Positions 16,790 through 30,609 of a stretch of 64,000 nt of DNA are shown one piece after another (the stretch's first letter is position 1; every line of letters begins with the position of its first letter). Position numbers and translations under genes: made by a program. The notes under the pieces were generated by a model. That model ran no database searches. It saw only the letters and a program-made list of their open reading frames with translations, and was not told the origin of the DNA. The stretch covers positions 1 to 64,000 of the forward strand of contig NZ_JAAUWT010000004.1 of NCBI RefSeq assembly GCF_014694455.1. The letters run 5' to 3'. The DNA is from Vibrio sp. S9_S30 (GTDB lineage: Bacteria > Pseudomonadota > Gammaproteobacteria > Enterobacterales > Vibrionaceae).

Positions 16790-17221
16790 TTAATTTACCC
16801 AGTCACGCAGCTTAAATGTGACCTGATGTTTATTATTCTTAAGTGTCAATGTGTTGTCCGTTAGAGTGATATCGCTCCACTCACTTAATGTGTCTGACAT
16901 CACTTGTTCAATGTTCATCATTTCATCGGAGCACATCATCATAGTCATGCCCATGCCATCAACACGGAATCGACCATCTTTGAGTTCACCTTGCCCAAAG
17001 TAACCATTACAACCAGCGAAACCATTAACGGTCATCTCTTCACCGACTTCAATACTCGGGGGAGTGCCGCGCTCTGGTTGTACGTAGTCTTGCCCATCGA
17101 CTTGAGCCAGAATCCAATGATGATGTTGTAGATCCTCTTTGGTTACCACCGATGCATCTCCGTTGCTGGTACAAGCTGCCAGAATAACAGGTAAAGCGAT
17201 AAGAGCGAGTTGCTTTTTCAT
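16790..17221 (-). CDS. META domain-containing lipoprotein (HslJ-like)
   Basis: This is a 143-residue predicted lipoprotein. A signal sequence with lipobox LAAC places the lipidated cysteine at residue 17. A META domain follows (LQHHHWILAQVDGQ, then GFAGCNGYFGQGELKDGRFRV and TMMMCSDEMMNIEQ). META/HslJ proteins are envelope proteins linked to heat shock or novobiocin resistance in E. coli; the exact function is unknown. The ATG at 17221 has GGAG 8 bases upstream and is preferred to an earlier in-frame start at 17233. Confidence 0.85.
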   Translation of the reverse strand: MKKQLALIALPVILAACTSNGDASVVTKEDLQHHHWILAQVDGQDYVQPERGTPPSIEVGEEMTVNGFAGCNGYFGQGELKDGRFRVDGMGMTMMMCSDEMMNIEQVMSDTLSEWSDITLTDNTLTLKNNKHQVTFKLRDWVN

Positions 17222-17449
17222 TCGAAGCTCCAAGACGTGTTTTCAAAATTCCGTGCAGTATATTCAACAAGTTTACTTTCTTGTCAGCACAAAGTCATAA
17301 TAATACTGCTAAAAGCGTAAAACCATTACATTTATTCATTGTATTTTGATGTGAATAACGATGAGGAGTTTCTCTCTAATTCGGTGGGTATGCCGTATGG
17401 TGAGTAAAGTGTTATGATTAAGTAAAGACCGCTAAGCATAGGAGGGAGT

Positions 17450-17701
17450 ATGGAACAGTTGGAATTTTTCAACGTGCCGAGCCCATGTGTTCAAGTGTGT
17501 ACGGTGGATGAAAAAGGGTATTGTCAGGGTTGTATGCGCAACCGACAAGAACGTTTTGACTGGTTAAACATGTCGCCCACCCAGCAGCTACATGTTATCA
17601 AGCTATGCCGCCAACGTTATCGAAGAAAAATCATGAAGCAACGTAATCAGGCAGTCCAAACCGAGCTTGAGGAAACAAGCCCGCAACAAGATCTATTTTA
17701 A
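17450..17701 (+). CDS. DUF1289 domain-containing small cysteine-rich protein
   Basis: This 83-residue protein has the DUF1289 signature PSPCVQVCTVDEKGYCQGCMRNRQERFDW, whose four cysteines (CxxxC...CxxC) suggest a metal or Fe-S site. It is followed by a basic segment and an acidic tail. The ATG at 17450 lies behind GGAGGGAGT, a strong ribosome binding site. It is monocistronic and its function is unknown. Confidence 0.9.
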   Translation: MEQLEFFNVPSPCVQVCTVDEKGYCQGCMRNRQERFDWLNMSPTQQLHVIKLCRQRYRRKIMKQRNQAVQTELEETSPQQDLF

Positions 17702-18090
17702 TCCTCCCCACACTTATCCTCTCTATATCAGACGTGGACGCCTCTTTTATTTTTCTGCTCACTGTTCTATATAAACTTGACTCTTTTCTGTAGCGGATTT
17801 CAATCCAGAAAAAAAGTAACTGATCCATTTGATTCCATAGAATTCCTAGTTATCGCTCGCAAAAATCCTATAAATTACATTTGCTTGTAGAAAATTGCTC
17901 CACTTCGCACAGTAATACCAGTTGCATTAATTATAGTTTTTGCGATTAGAACTCTGTGAACAGCTTTAATCTGCTACTCAGTAGGCTGTCATAGATTCAT
18001 TTTCATTTCATCACCACAGGTTGGAGTGGTTGTGGATGACTTTATTGATGGATGTTGAACTTTAATGCATCTGGAAAACAAGAACAAGGA
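17702..18090. other. Intergenic region upstream of chitinase, no gene recognised
   Basis: These roughly 390 bp are AT-rich and likely hold the chitinase promoter and leader. No specific operator or RNA element was recognised. Confidence 0.4.
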
Positions 18091-19587
18091 ATGGACAAAA
18101 TGTTGAAGAGAACGCTGATATCCACGTTGATTGGCTGCACTATGGCAAGTAGTGCGTTTGCTATGAACATACAACCCGATCCTCAAAACCCGACTGGGTA
18201 CATTGTGTCGAGGGCCGATTTGCAAGCGGCTGAGCAAGCGAAAACAGCCGACCCTATGTATGCCATATGGGCTAAAGCGTTGGAAACTCGCCCGAATTCC
18301 ATCGTAGAAGCGATTGATGCTGGGTTAGCGACAAACCCAGATAACGTGAAGCGAGTGGAAAGGGTTTTTCCTCGCAGTGAGTGGGATTTCCTCACTCAGA
18401 TGGCTGCCCCCGAGTATACGTATACAAAATTCTTGAGAGCGATTGGTAAGTTTCCGGCATTCTGTGGCGACTACACTGATGGTCGTAATGCCGATGCGAT
18501 TTGTAAGAAATCTATTGTCACGGCATTTGCTCACTTTGCACAAGAGACTGGCGGTCACATCGCAAAAGACAACGTATGGGATAACCCATTAGCGTTAGAA
18601 GAGTGGCAACAAGCATTAGTGCATGTTCGCGAAATGGGATGGTCTGAAGGTCAACCTGGCTATACGACGGGATGTGGTCAAAATGATTGGCAGAATCGAC
18701 GTTGGCCTTGTTCGCCAAACCAAGGTTACTTTGGTCGCGGTGCCAAACAGCTTTCTTATCACTTTAATTACGGGCCGTTCTCTGAGGTCATGTACGATGG
18801 CGATGCGACAGTATTACTGAATAATCCAGCGCTTGTCGCAGATACGTGGCTAAACCTCGCGTCGGCAATTTGGTTCTATCTAACACCTCAAGCACCGAAA
18901 CCTGCGATGTTGCATGTCATTGACCGTACTTGGAAGCCGTCTCAGCGCGAAATTGATGCGGGCATTGGTTATGGATTTGGTACAACCATCAATATCATCA
19001 ATGGCGGTATTGAGTGTGGCGAGCAGAACAAAGACAAAGGTCAGCCAGTCAACCGAATCCGATACTGGGAAGGGTTAGCAGCGCATTACAATATCCCCAT
19101 CGAAGCGGATGAATCAAACACATGTTGGCAGCAAACACCATACGGAAGTTTGAATTTAAATGGTGCGACAGACGTACTTTATACTAACTGGGAAGCGGAT
19201 TTCTCTTATCATGCAGATCGACCAGAAGGGATCTCATATGAGTGTAAATTGGTAGGCTATCAAACAGCGTATTCTGCACTTGTTCCTGGCGACTACGAGA
19301 AGTGTGTGACCAATTTTTACCTATCTCATCAGACTTGGCCAGAAGTTAGGGTGGTTGATAAGTTAGATCCTACGCCAACTCCTAATCCGGATCCAAACCC
19401 AACTCCGGATCCAACACCTGATCCAAGTGGATTTATTGTTTGGGAAGCCGGAAAAACGGATGTGGGCGTTGGTGCGAAAGTGACGCATAACGGCAAATGT
19501 TTTGTTGCTAAAAATGATCCCGGAGTGTGGGAAACGCCAACACAAACGAATTGGTTCTGGGATGAGGTAGCTTGCCCAGCAAAATAA
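18091..19587 (+). CDS. Secreted GH19 chitinase with C-terminal chitin-binding module
   Basis: This 498-residue protein cleaves chitin. A signal peptide ([21 protein letters not shown]) starts either at 18091 (MDKMLKR) or at the ATG 18100; AAGGA at 18085 is better spaced for the latter. The GH19 core spans about residues 80-400, with the catalytic glutamate region [12 protein letters not shown], then [17 protein letters not shown] and the [10 protein letters not shown] motif. A Pro/Asp/Thr linker ([15 protein letters not shown]) leads to a 50-residue CBM5/12-like module with the aromatic pattern [22 protein letters not shown]...WFWDEVAC. It is probably exported by type II secretion. A strong terminator follows. 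Confidence 0.92.
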   Translation: MDKMLKRTLISTLIGCTMASSAFAMNIQPDPQNPTGYIVSRADLQAAEQAKTADPMYAIWAKALETRPNSIVEAIDAGLATNPDNVKRVERVFPRSEWDFLTQMAAPEYTYTKFLRAIGKFPAFCGDYTDGRNADAICKKSIVTAFAHFAQETGGHIAKDNVWDNPLALEEWQQALVHVREMGWSEGQPGYTTGCGQNDWQNRRWPCSPNQGYFGRGAKQLSYHFNYGPFSEVMYDGDATVLLNNPALVADTWLNLASAIWFYLTPQAPKPAMLHVIDRTWKPSQREIDAGIGYGFGTTINIINGGIECGEQNKDKGQPVNRIRYWEGLAAHYNIPIEADESNTCWQQTPYGSLNLNGATDVLYTNWEADFSYHADRPEGISYECKLVGYQTAYSALVPGDYEKCVTNFYLSHQTWPEVRVVDKLDPTPTPNPDPNPTPDPTPDPSGFIVWEAGKTDVGVGAKVTHNGKCFVAKNDPGVWETPTQTNWFWDEVACPAK

Positions 19588-19605
19588 GGTAAATCGCAGA
19601 AAGGT

Positions 19606-19645
19606 GAAACCCCAGCTGTTGGTAGCAGCTGGGGTTTCTAATTTT
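19606..19645 (+). terminator. Rho-independent terminator after chitinase
   Basis: GAAACCCCAGCTG / CAGCTGGGGTTTC is a 13-bp perfect stem with a 7-nt loop, followed by TAATTTTT. Confidence 0.92.
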
Positions 19646-19723
19646 TACAGCTTTCGGTTGGTAAATCCGAGAGTCTTATATGCAAAAGGTTGGATTTTTT
19701 CCGGCTAATTCCTTGGTGAGGAA

Positions 19724-20002
19724 TTAGATGCGGATGAAGTCCATGTGCTCAACTTTTGGCTTGAACGCGTGACGTTGTACGTCTTGCGGCTTAACCTGAA
19801 CTTCAGCGCCGTCAATCACTAGAGTGATTGCTTCGTAGAATTCAGGCTTATCCATTTGGTTGATTACTTCATCGTGGTTAAGAGTGATAGAAACAGGCGC
19901 TGCCTCACCACCGTAAACGATTGCTGGGAATTGACCAGCGTGACGTAGGCGGCGGCTCGCACCCTTACCTAGCTCAGTACGCAATACTGCTTTAAGTTTC
20001 AT
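19724..20002 (-). CDS. rplY: 50S ribosomal protein L25
   Basis: This 92-residue protein matches the short E. coli-type L25 that binds 5S rRNA: it starts [32 protein letters not shown] and ends [24 protein letters not shown]. The start at 20002 is fixed by the family N-terminus; an earlier in-frame start at 20047 is not supported. The gene is monocistronic. Confidence 0.96.
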   Translation of the reverse strand: MKLKAVLRTELGKGASRRLRHAGQFPAIVYGGEAAPVSITLNHDEVINQMDKPEFYEAITLVIDGAEVQVKPQDVQRHAFKPKVEHMDFIRI

Positions 20003-20273
20003 AAGATTTACTCTCAAATAGCAAAATTTAATATTCACCACCAACATAGCGACCTAGTCGATGATGCTAGCGCCGGATTAGCTTGTACAAGTCAATCAAC
20101 AGCGAGCGCGGATACTAACATTCTCGTTTTCTGGGAGCAAGAAAATTCATGCTAAATTGAGCAAAACAAAGCTTTACAGTGCGATGAATTGAAAGTGAAT
20201 CTTAGCCTCACCATAAGTTAATCTTCTTCTTGTTAGCTTGAACATCACAGCCAGCAAAATAGAGAGTCTACCC

Positions 20274-20999
20274 ATGCCACCGATCAGCGTTATTGTGATT
20301 ACATTAAATGAAGAAACAAGAGTTGCAAATCTACTAAAAGATCTCAGTCAGCAAACTTATCGCAATTTTGAAGTAATACTCGTGGATTCTAACAGTGATG
20401 ATGAAACCATGAGCATCGCATCTTCCTTCAATGATAGCTTGCCTGAGCTCACTGTACACAATATGGGATCAAGGGGAGTCGGTTTAGGCAGAAACACAGG
20501 CGCATCCATGGCTAAGCACAACCGACTGTTATTTTTGGATGCGGATGTACGTTTGCAACCCTCGTTTTTACACAATGCACTCGAAAAGCTCTCTAAATCA
20601 AAGTTAGAGGTTGCGGGGGTTTATATGGGAGCCAAGGGCTTGCCATTTGCTCATAAAGCAGGCTATACACTATTTAACATTGGATTGTTTGCAACTCAGT
20701 TTGTATTTCCTACCGCAGTGGGGGCTTGTATTTTTTCGACCAAAAGAGTGCATGCTGATTTAGCAGGGTTTGATGAGCAGATTATCCTATGTGAAGATTG
20801 TGATTATGTGAAACGCGCTAGTCAAACATGGCGCTTTCGTTTCCTTCCTATGACGTTTGAATTTGACCCTCGTCGTTTAGACCAAGATGGTCTTGCCTCA
20901 ACCGGTTGGCTGTATCTAAAAGCCAATGTTAGGCGTTTTTTCTTTGGAGAAATGCGTAACCAAGAAATGGAATATAAATTCGGACATTACAATCACTAA
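20274..20999 (+). CDS. Family 2 glycosyltransferase
   Basis: This protein of about 241 residues has a GT2 GT-A fold. The N-terminus PPISVIVITLNEETRVANLL, the DSNSDDETM motif, and FLDADVRLQPS (the DxD-type metal/nucleotide site) are diagnostic. Residues CEDCDYVKRAS supply the acidic base region. The ATG at 20274 was chosen because the family begins with PxISVIIxxxNE; a TTG at 20238 is possible. Its stop overlaps the start of the downstream dedA-like gene (TAATG), so both are co-translated, suggesting linked roles in membrane lipid or glycolipid handling. The sugar and acceptor are unknown. Confidence 0.85.
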   Translation: MPPISVIVITLNEETRVANLLKDLSQQTYRNFEVILVDSNSDDETMSIASSFNDSLPELTVHNMGSRGVGLGRNTGASMAKHNRLLFLDADVRLQPSFLHNALEKLSKSKLEVAGVYMGAKGLPFAHKAGYTLFNIGLFATQFVFPTAVGACIFSTKRVHADLAGFDEQIILCEDCDYVKRASQTWRFRFLPMTFEFDPRRLDQDGLASTGWLYLKANVRRFFFGEMRNQEMEYKFGHYNH

Positions 21000-21601
21000 T
21001 GGAATCCTTAACGTTATTTATTGGCGCGCTATTCGATGGGCTAATTGGTCCGAATGTAATTGTGATGGGGGAACCCTTCCTACTCAGTGCTGGCTACTTA
21101 CTTCATAAGGGGAGTGTGGCAGGGGTGTTAGCCGTGCTTTTAGGGGCGCTTATTGGTGATCAATGCAGTTATTTCATCGGGAGGCATTACGGTCAACGTA
21201 TTCAACGCAGGCTTGTTCATTTTAAACCCAGTTTACGGAGAGTATTTGCTCATGCTCGGTTGTTAATGTACCGAAAAGGATCTTGGGTGATCGCAATGGC
21301 TCGGTTACTGGGTCCTATTGCGTGGGTTGTCCCGTTTATTGCCGGAGGAAGTAGAGTGGGGTGGCGTCGATTTACTGGCTACGATTCCATCGGCGTCTTT
21401 TTGGGGGTTGGGCAGTTTGTATTGTGGGGCTATCTCATTTCTTCTGGACTGGATTCATTGGGTTTGCTCACCCAGATTCAAGTTTTTGTAAAAGAACACA
21501 GTGTACTACTGTCTGTATTCTTTGTTGTTTTCGTCTTCAGCGTTTATTGGTGTCGAGAAGCCAGCAGTCAGAGTAAAAGAATATATAACAATGTTGGATA
21601 A
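20999..21601 (+). CDS. DedA (VTT/SNARE-associated) family membrane protein
   Basis: This 200-residue membrane protein carries DedA features: GPNVIVMGEPFLLSAGYL near the N-terminus, LGALIGDQCSYFIGRHYGQ, and the basic FxRxxGPxAWVVPFIAGGSRVGWRRFTGYD segment. DedA proteins are undecaprenyl-phosphate or phospholipid translocase candidates. It overlaps the upstream GT2 gene by 1 base. A weak hairpin (TTCTCCTGT/ACAGGAGAA) at 21608-21641 follows without a T-run. Confidence 0.87.
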   Translation: MESLTLFIGALFDGLIGPNVIVMGEPFLLSAGYLLHKGSVAGVLAVLLGALIGDQCSYFIGRHYGQRIQRRLVHFKPSLRRVFAHARLLMYRKGSWVIAMARLLGPIAWVVPFIAGGSRVGWRRFTGYDSIGVFLGVGQFVLWGYLISSGLDSLGLLTQIQVFVKEHSVLLSVFFVVFVFSVYWCREASSQSKRIYNNVG

Positions 21602-21712
21602 AAACATTTCTCCTGTTTCTTATTGATAGTGTACAGGAGAACCTCAATGGTTTGCGTAGCCGTTATTCGGCGACTTACTGAATTCGGTGGCTACTGAACA
21701 GAAGCCGTCGAC

Positions 21713-21748
21713 GTTGGTGGTTTGAAAAAGGTTGGTGGTTTGAAAAAG
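21713..21748 (+). repeat. Exact tandem duplication of an 18-bp unit
   Basis: GTTGGTGGTTTGAAAAAG occurs twice in tandem (21713-21730 and 21731-21748), immediately beside the terminator of the M4 protease gene. Confidence 0.9.
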
Positions 21749-21769
21749 CCCTAGAGGATTCTCTAGGGC
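21748..21769 (-). terminator. Terminator of the M4 metallopeptidase gene
   Basis: GCCCTAGAG / CTCTAGGGC is a 9-bp perfect stem with a 4-nt loop; on the minus strand it is followed by TTTTTC. Confidence 0.88.
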
Positions 21770-21779
21770 GTTTGGGTGA

Positions 21780-26207
<4,428 letters not shown>

Positions 26208-28019
26208 TTATTCGGAATATTGACTAAAACTAGGCGTGCTCATTGCAAATTTTTGGTGGACTTCGATGTACGTTTTTAGGTAAATCTCATCGATTTTTTC
26301 TGGAGAAGGGAATTGGTGCGAAAAATCTGGATGTACCAAGTCGATTGACAGTTTTGCTGCGTTAACGAGGTGCGCAAGAAACATTCTAGGATCTTCTAAG
26401 CCGACGGAAATGCGCATAGTTGTCGGCTTGATTCCCGCTGCCTCTTGAGCCTTTTCTGATAGCTCGGAATGTGTTGTCATGGCGGGACAGAGAGCCACCG
26501 TGTTGGTTTGCCCAAGGCTGACTTGCATGCCTATCGCAGGCTCTAGCATATCGAAAAACTGCTTATATACGTCTTTGTTAATTGCATGACGGCTTCCATT
26601 ACCTTCCATATCAATGGTAAACAAGGAGGCGGGTAATGAAAGGTGCATATTCTCTTTAAGGACAGGGTAGTTGGGGTTATTTTCAAGGCCGGGACAAGAC
26701 ACGTTAATATCAGGGTGCGCATCAAATACTCGTGCAAGCGCTAATGTGTTCACTGATTTTTGAATCACTCGTAATTCAAATGTCTTCATGCCGTTCAATA
26801 CTTCAAACGCTTTATCGGCGTCTAAGAAAGCCCCTTTTACGTAGTAAACATTCCAAAAAAGGGTTTCGTCCCAATGCCGTTGGCGGGTTTTCCCATTTGC
26901 CAATTTATAACTGACAGAGTCGCCTTTAGGTATGAACATTTCTTCATTTCGCCCTATTACGACACCCGCCGTGGTTGTTCCAGAACCGGCCAATTCTTTG
27001 GTGTATGAATGGATAACAAAATCCGGACGCTCCATGGGATCGGGTTTCTTTAATACTGGATGCAAAAAAGGTGTCCCCACGGTTGTATCCACCATGACCA
27101 TCCAATTGCGTTGGTGTGCGGCTTTGGATATGCCAGCCACATCAAGAACATAACCGTGTGGATTGCATGGGCTTTCTAAATAAATATATATTTGCTTGCC
27201 AGCTTGGATTCTGTCTGAGTATTTTTCTGCCACAGAATCCATAGCGGTAGAAAAGTCGTCGGCTTCATAGCCATCAACCCATTCGATAGCCACATCAAGA
27301 TTGGACGATTTTCGATACCAGTCGTGCAGCAGTTGATATGAACCACCGTATATGTTTCGAGATGCGATAACGATGTCCTGTCGACCAAGAGTATGGCTGA
27401 GTAGCCCATCGATTGCTGCCATGCCGGAATTAAAATTCCAAGCTAAGTACTGATTGGCGTTTGTTCCCGCTTCGATATCCACAATGTGATTCGCCAAACT
27501 GATCGAGGTTGGGTTGAGTAGGCGAGAATAGATTTCATGCAGGGGTTCCCTGCCATTAAACGCATCTTCAACCCATTCGGTACAGGCAAATAAATACGTT
27601 GCGGTTCGAGTAATGACAGGGCTTGCTGAAAAAATGGCAGCAACATTGTCAAAGATTGGGTATGCCCCTTTTGCCGCAAAATGACCTTGATTTGTTGCGA
27701 TAGATTGATAAGTAGCACGCATCGGATTTTGAAGATTATCAAGGATTTTCGCTAACTGGAATGAGAGGAATCGTTTTGCGTTGAACCATGCAATTCGATC
27801 ACTTTTGTCTAAGCCACTTAACCCTTCCATGGTGATGGCCCATAAATCGTGGGTTTTGCTGTTTGCGTGATACAACGTTGTAGCAAGCTCTACTAGTGTA
27901 TGACCGTAGTCTGTATTGACATCAATACCAAAGTGCTTTGCTTGTTCTGTAGCCAGTGCAATAGCACTGTCTTCGGATGTCGAGTTTCTTAACGGGCTAA
28001 GCTGTTTTTCAGGGTTCAT
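26208..28019 (-). CDS. Large Cys/Met-metabolism PLP enzyme (cystathionine gamma-synthase family)
   Basis: This 603-residue protein belongs to the trans-sulfuration family: LGRQDIVIASRNIYGGSYQL (ring-stacking Tyr region), YLESPCNPHGYVLDV, VMVDTTVGTPFLHPVL (PLP-pyridine Asp) and IHSYTKELAGSGTTTAGVV (Schiff-base Lys). It ends with MQVSLGQTNTVALCPAMTTHSEL and ISVGLEDPRMFLAHL. Typical members have about 400 residues, so there are roughly 130 extra N-terminal residues (before FDNVAAIFSAS) and a C-terminal extension of about 40. The reaction could be gamma-lyase or gamma-replacement on methionine or homocysteine derivatives; this is not decidable here. It is divergent from an Lrp-family gene 134 bp away, the likely regulator. 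AAGGA precedes the ATG. Confidence 0.82.
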   Translation of the reverse strand: MNPEKQLSPLRNSTSEDSAIALATEQAKHFGIDVNTDYGHTLVELATTLYHANSKTHDLWAITMEGLSGLDKSDRIAWFNAKRFLSFQLAKILDNLQNPMRATYQSIATNQGHFAAKGAYPIFDNVAAIFSASPVITRTATYLFACTEWVEDAFNGREPLHEIYSRLLNPTSISLANHIVDIEAGTNANQYLAWNFNSGMAAIDGLLSHTLGRQDIVIASRNIYGGSYQLLHDWYRKSSNLDVAIEWVDGYEADDFSTAMDSVAEKYSDRIQAGKQIYIYLESPCNPHGYVLDVAGISKAAHQRNWMVMVDTTVGTPFLHPVLKKPDPMERPDFVIHSYTKELAGSGTTTAGVVIGRNEEMFIPKGDSVSYKLANGKTRQRHWDETLFWNVYYVKGAFLDADKAFEVLNGMKTFELRVIQKSVNTLALARVFDAHPDINVSCPGLENNPNYPVLKENMHLSLPASLFTIDMEGNGSRHAINKDVYKQFFDMLEPAIGMQVSLGQTNTVALCPAMTTHSELSEKAQEAAGIKPTTMRISVGLEDPRMFLAHLVNAAKLSIDLVHPDFSHQFPSPEKIDEIYLKTYIEVHQKFAMSTPSFSQYSE

Positions 28020-28041
28020 AAAGCATCCTTGCGCGATTTAG

Positions 28042-28056
28042 TTAACATAATGTTAA
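28042..28056. promoter_or_regulatory. Perfect 7-1-7 inverted repeat in the lrp/PLP intergenic region
   Basis: TTAACAT-A-ATGTTAA lies 23 bp upstream of the PLP enzyme start and about 100 bp from the Lrp-family regulator. Its position and size fit an operator for that regulator. Confidence 0.55.
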
Positions 28057-28153
28057 TTTTAAGGGCAGGTTCAGGGTGAATGATTGCAATCTATGCTCTA
28101 AATTGAATGGAAGTTAGCAGATATTTTTAATAGAGAATGGTTTTGAGCAATTT

Positions 28154-28609
28154 ATGGATAGCATTGATAAAAAGATACTAAATGAACTTCAGAGAGATGG
28201 GCGTCTAACCAATCAAGAGTTAGCCGACAGAGTGTCGCTATCGCCTTCCCCATGTTTAAGAAGGGTAAGGGCACTTGAAAAACAAGGTTTGTTACAGGGG
28301 TATCATGCTCATGTTGACCAAGAGAAGTGTGGGTTACCAATCAATGTTTTTGTGTTGGTCAAGTTAGAAAAACCGACAGAAGACAACATCCGCCAGTTTG
28401 AGGCGATGGTGCAAGACATGGAAGAGGTGATGGAGTGTTTCTTGATGACGGGCAGTCACGATTACCTTTTGCGAGTGGTCAGTCACTCTTTACAGACTTA
28501 CGAAAGGTTTATCCGCAAAGAGTTGACTTGCTTACCGCATATAGAGTCGATAGAGTCCAGTTTTGCGTTTGGACAGGTTAAAAAGCAATTTGCACTGCCC
28601 ATTCGTTAG
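28154..28609 (+). CDS. Lrp/AsnC family transcriptional regulator
   Basis: This 151-residue regulator has an N-terminal helix-turn-helix (MDSIDKKILNELQRDGRLTNQELADRVSLSPSPCLRRVRALEKQG) and a C-terminal RAM ligand-binding domain (MEECFLMTGSHDYLLRVVSHSLQTYERFIRKEL). It probably senses an amino acid and controls the divergent PLP enzyme. Its stop codon overlaps the stop of the convergent histidine kinase gene by 4 bases. Confidence 0.92.
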   Translation: MDSIDKKILNELQRDGRLTNQELADRVSLSPSPCLRRVRALEKQGLLQGYHAHVDQEKCGLPINVFVLVKLEKPTEDNIRQFEAMVQDMEEVMECFLMTGSHDYLLRVVSHSLQTYERFIRKELTCLPHIESIESSFAFGQVKKQFALPIR

Positions 28610-29955
28610 CGCTTTTTTTGATTTGTGCAAAAGTTAATGATCAGCTTGGCTTTGGTGCCGCCAGAATCACTGTCTTCCAGAATGAGTTGTCCTCGATAAC
28701 TGTGTGCCATTTCTTGAACAATGTTTAAGCCTAACCCTGATCCCGGCGTTTCTTCGTCGAGGCGAACCCCTCTTTTCATGACAAGTGCTTTCTTTTCATC
28801 TGGAATGCCCGGACCATCATCTTCAATAACCAATGCTACTTGCGTATCGGAAACAGGCTCTGAATATACGCGGATTTGGGATTTGGCCCATTTGTATCCA
28901 TTTTCGAGTAAGTTGCCTAGCATCTCATCCATGTCTGTTGCTTCGACGGCGACTTGCAGATCGGAATTGAGCTCGTTGATGAGTAGGATATCTCTGTCTG
29001 CGAATACCTTGTCAAATGCCATGGAAATCGCATCAACTTGATCGCTTGGTTGGCAACTGACCGCCAAAATATGCATTGATCCTGCCATTCGAGCGCGACC
29101 TAAGTGGTAATCAATTTGCTGTTGTAAGTTGATGAGGGAAGGTTCTAATTTACTTTTGGTATCGGAATCAAGTTGAGATACCTCGTTTTTAAGAACAGAA
29201 ATGGGTGTTTTTAACGCATGAGATAAATTGCCTGCGTGATTTCGGGCACGCTGCAATAATTCTTGATAGTGGAAAAGCAAGGCATTCAAGTCTGAAGTGA
29301 GAGGCTGCACTTCTTTTGGGTAGTGGTTTTCAAGCGCGTTTTGCTCCCCAGATCGTAACTTGTGGAGCTCTCTCTGCATTTTCCCGAGTGGTCGGAGTGA
29401 CCAAGAAACTTGCAGCCCAATGAGGATTAAAATGCCGACAAAAAGCAACATGAGCACCATGGATATCTGCCCCATTAAAGCATGGAGTGTGTCTTCTAAT
29501 GGCTGCTCATCTAACCCGACAGTAATGGTGATGGGCTCAGAAAAATCGGGCAGGTATATGTTTCTTTGAATATAAACGAGTTTTTCTCCGTTTGCGCCTT
29601 TTGCCCCTTTGAAGCGTTTAAAGGTGATCAACTGATCCCATAGCGAACGTGAGCGCATAATTTGATTTTCAGTGGCAGCCATCCAATATAAGCCACTGTA
29701 TGGGCGATTGAAGCGAGGATCGGAGAGTCGAAATGGCATGACCATCCGACCATACCTATCCACATCAATATTGGCCGTGAGCTCGTCCAATGACAGGCTT
29801 AATTGCTGTCGAATATCTTTTTCCAGATAGTCTTTGATTAAATTCGGAATAAGAAGACCGGCTGAGAATACCATTATCCCCAACCAAATAACCGCCGTAG
29901 CAAGAAGGCGGTTTCTGAGGCTTAAGTGGCGAACAAAAGCGGGTTTAATTAGCAT
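28606..29955 (-). CDS. PhoQ-like sensor histidine kinase
   Basis: This is a 449-residue inner membrane kinase. It has an N-terminal transmembrane helix (about 14-35), a periplasmic domain of about 130 residues, a second helix (about 165-188) and a HAMP region. The H-box is RNHAGNLSHALKTPISVL (autophosphorylated His), and the ATPase domain has LLENGYKWAK, EDDGPGIPDE and GSGLGLNIVQEMA. The H-box SHALKTPxxVL is close to PhoQ (THSLKTPLAVL), so it falls in the PhoQ/CarS(VprB)-like group. It overlaps the response regulator gene by 11 bases and forms an operon with it and a PepSY protein. The signal is unknown; divalent cations or envelope stress are candidates by analogy. Confidence 0.88.
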   Translation of the reverse strand: MLIKPAFVRHLSLRNRLLATAVIWLGIMVFSAGLLIPNLIKDYLEKDIRQQLSLSLDELTANIDVDRYGRMVMPFRLSDPRFNRPYSGLYWMAATENQIMRSRSLWDQLITFKRFKGAKGANGEKLVYIQRNIYLPDFSEPITITVGLDEQPLEDTLHALMGQISMVLMLLFVGILILIGLQVSWSLRPLGKMQRELHKLRSGEQNALENHYPKEVQPLTSDLNALLFHYQELLQRARNHAGNLSHALKTPISVLKNEVSQLDSDTKSKLEPSLINLQQQIDYHLGRARMAGSMHILAVSCQPSDQVDAISMAFDKVFADRDILLINELNSDLQVAVEATDMDEMLGNLLENGYKWAKSQIRVYSEPVSDTQVALVIEDDGPGIPDEKKALVMKRGVRLDEETPGSGLGLNIVQEMAHSYRGQLILEDSDSGGTKAKLIINFCTNQKKR

Positions 29956-30604
29956 TCAGTTGATACCCAAGCCCACGTACGGTTTTAATGACATCTGGTG
30001 CAATTTTTTTGCGAATTCGTCCAATAAACACTTCAATGGTATTGGAGTCTCGATCGAAGTCTTGCTTATATATATGCTCAACCAATTCCGTTCTAGAAAT
30101 GACTTTTTCTGCATTATGCATAAAGTAAGCAACCACTTTATATTCCAACGCCGTAAGGCTAATCGCTTGTCCTTGCCATAATACTTTGGAGGTGCGCGTG
30201 TCTAAGCTTAAATCACCAACCTGCAAAATAGGCGATGCATTGCCAGACGCACGGCGCAGTTGCGCGCGTATGCGAGCGATCAATTCTACCATTTCGAAAG
30301 GTTTCGTTAAGTAATCGTCCGCGCCGGCATTCAAACCCTCAACACGTTGGGACAAGGTATCGCGTGCACTAAGAATGATGACTGGTGTATTGATGTTCTC
30401 GTCTCGAATGCCTTTCAGAACCGTCAAACCATCTAATTTAGGTAAGCCAAGATCCAGCACAATCATATCCCATTCTTCGGAAGTTGCTCGATACAAGGCA
30501 TCGATACCATCTTGTGATAATTCAGGAACCCAGTCGGCTTGCTCCAAAGTGTCAATAATTTGTTCACCCAAACGAGGATCATCTTCTACTACAAGTACTT
30601 TCAT
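29945..30604 (-). CDS. OmpR/PhoP-family response regulator
   Basis: This 219-residue regulator has a receiver domain (VVEDDPRLG acidic pocket, IVLDLGLPKLDG phosphoacceptor Asp, SARDT, KPF) and an OmpR-type winged helix (LTALEYKVVAYFMHNAEKVISRTELVEHIY...NTIEVFIGRIRKKI...TVRGLGYQL). It resembles PhoP and the Vibrio CarR/VprA regulator. It lies between the PepSY gene (5 bp upstream) and the kinase gene (overlapping). Confidence 0.92.
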   Translation of the reverse strand: MKVLVVEDDPRLGEQIIDTLEQADWVPELSQDGIDALYRATSEEWDMIVLDLGLPKLDGLTVLKGIRDENINTPVIILSARDTLSQRVEGLNAGADDYLTKPFEMVELIARIRAQLRRASGNASPILQVGDLSLDTRTSKVLWQGQAISLTALEYKVVAYFMHNAEKVISRTELVEHIYKQDFDRDSNTIEVFIGRIRKKIAPDVIKTVRGLGYQLNAN

Positions 30605-30609
30605 TTCGA

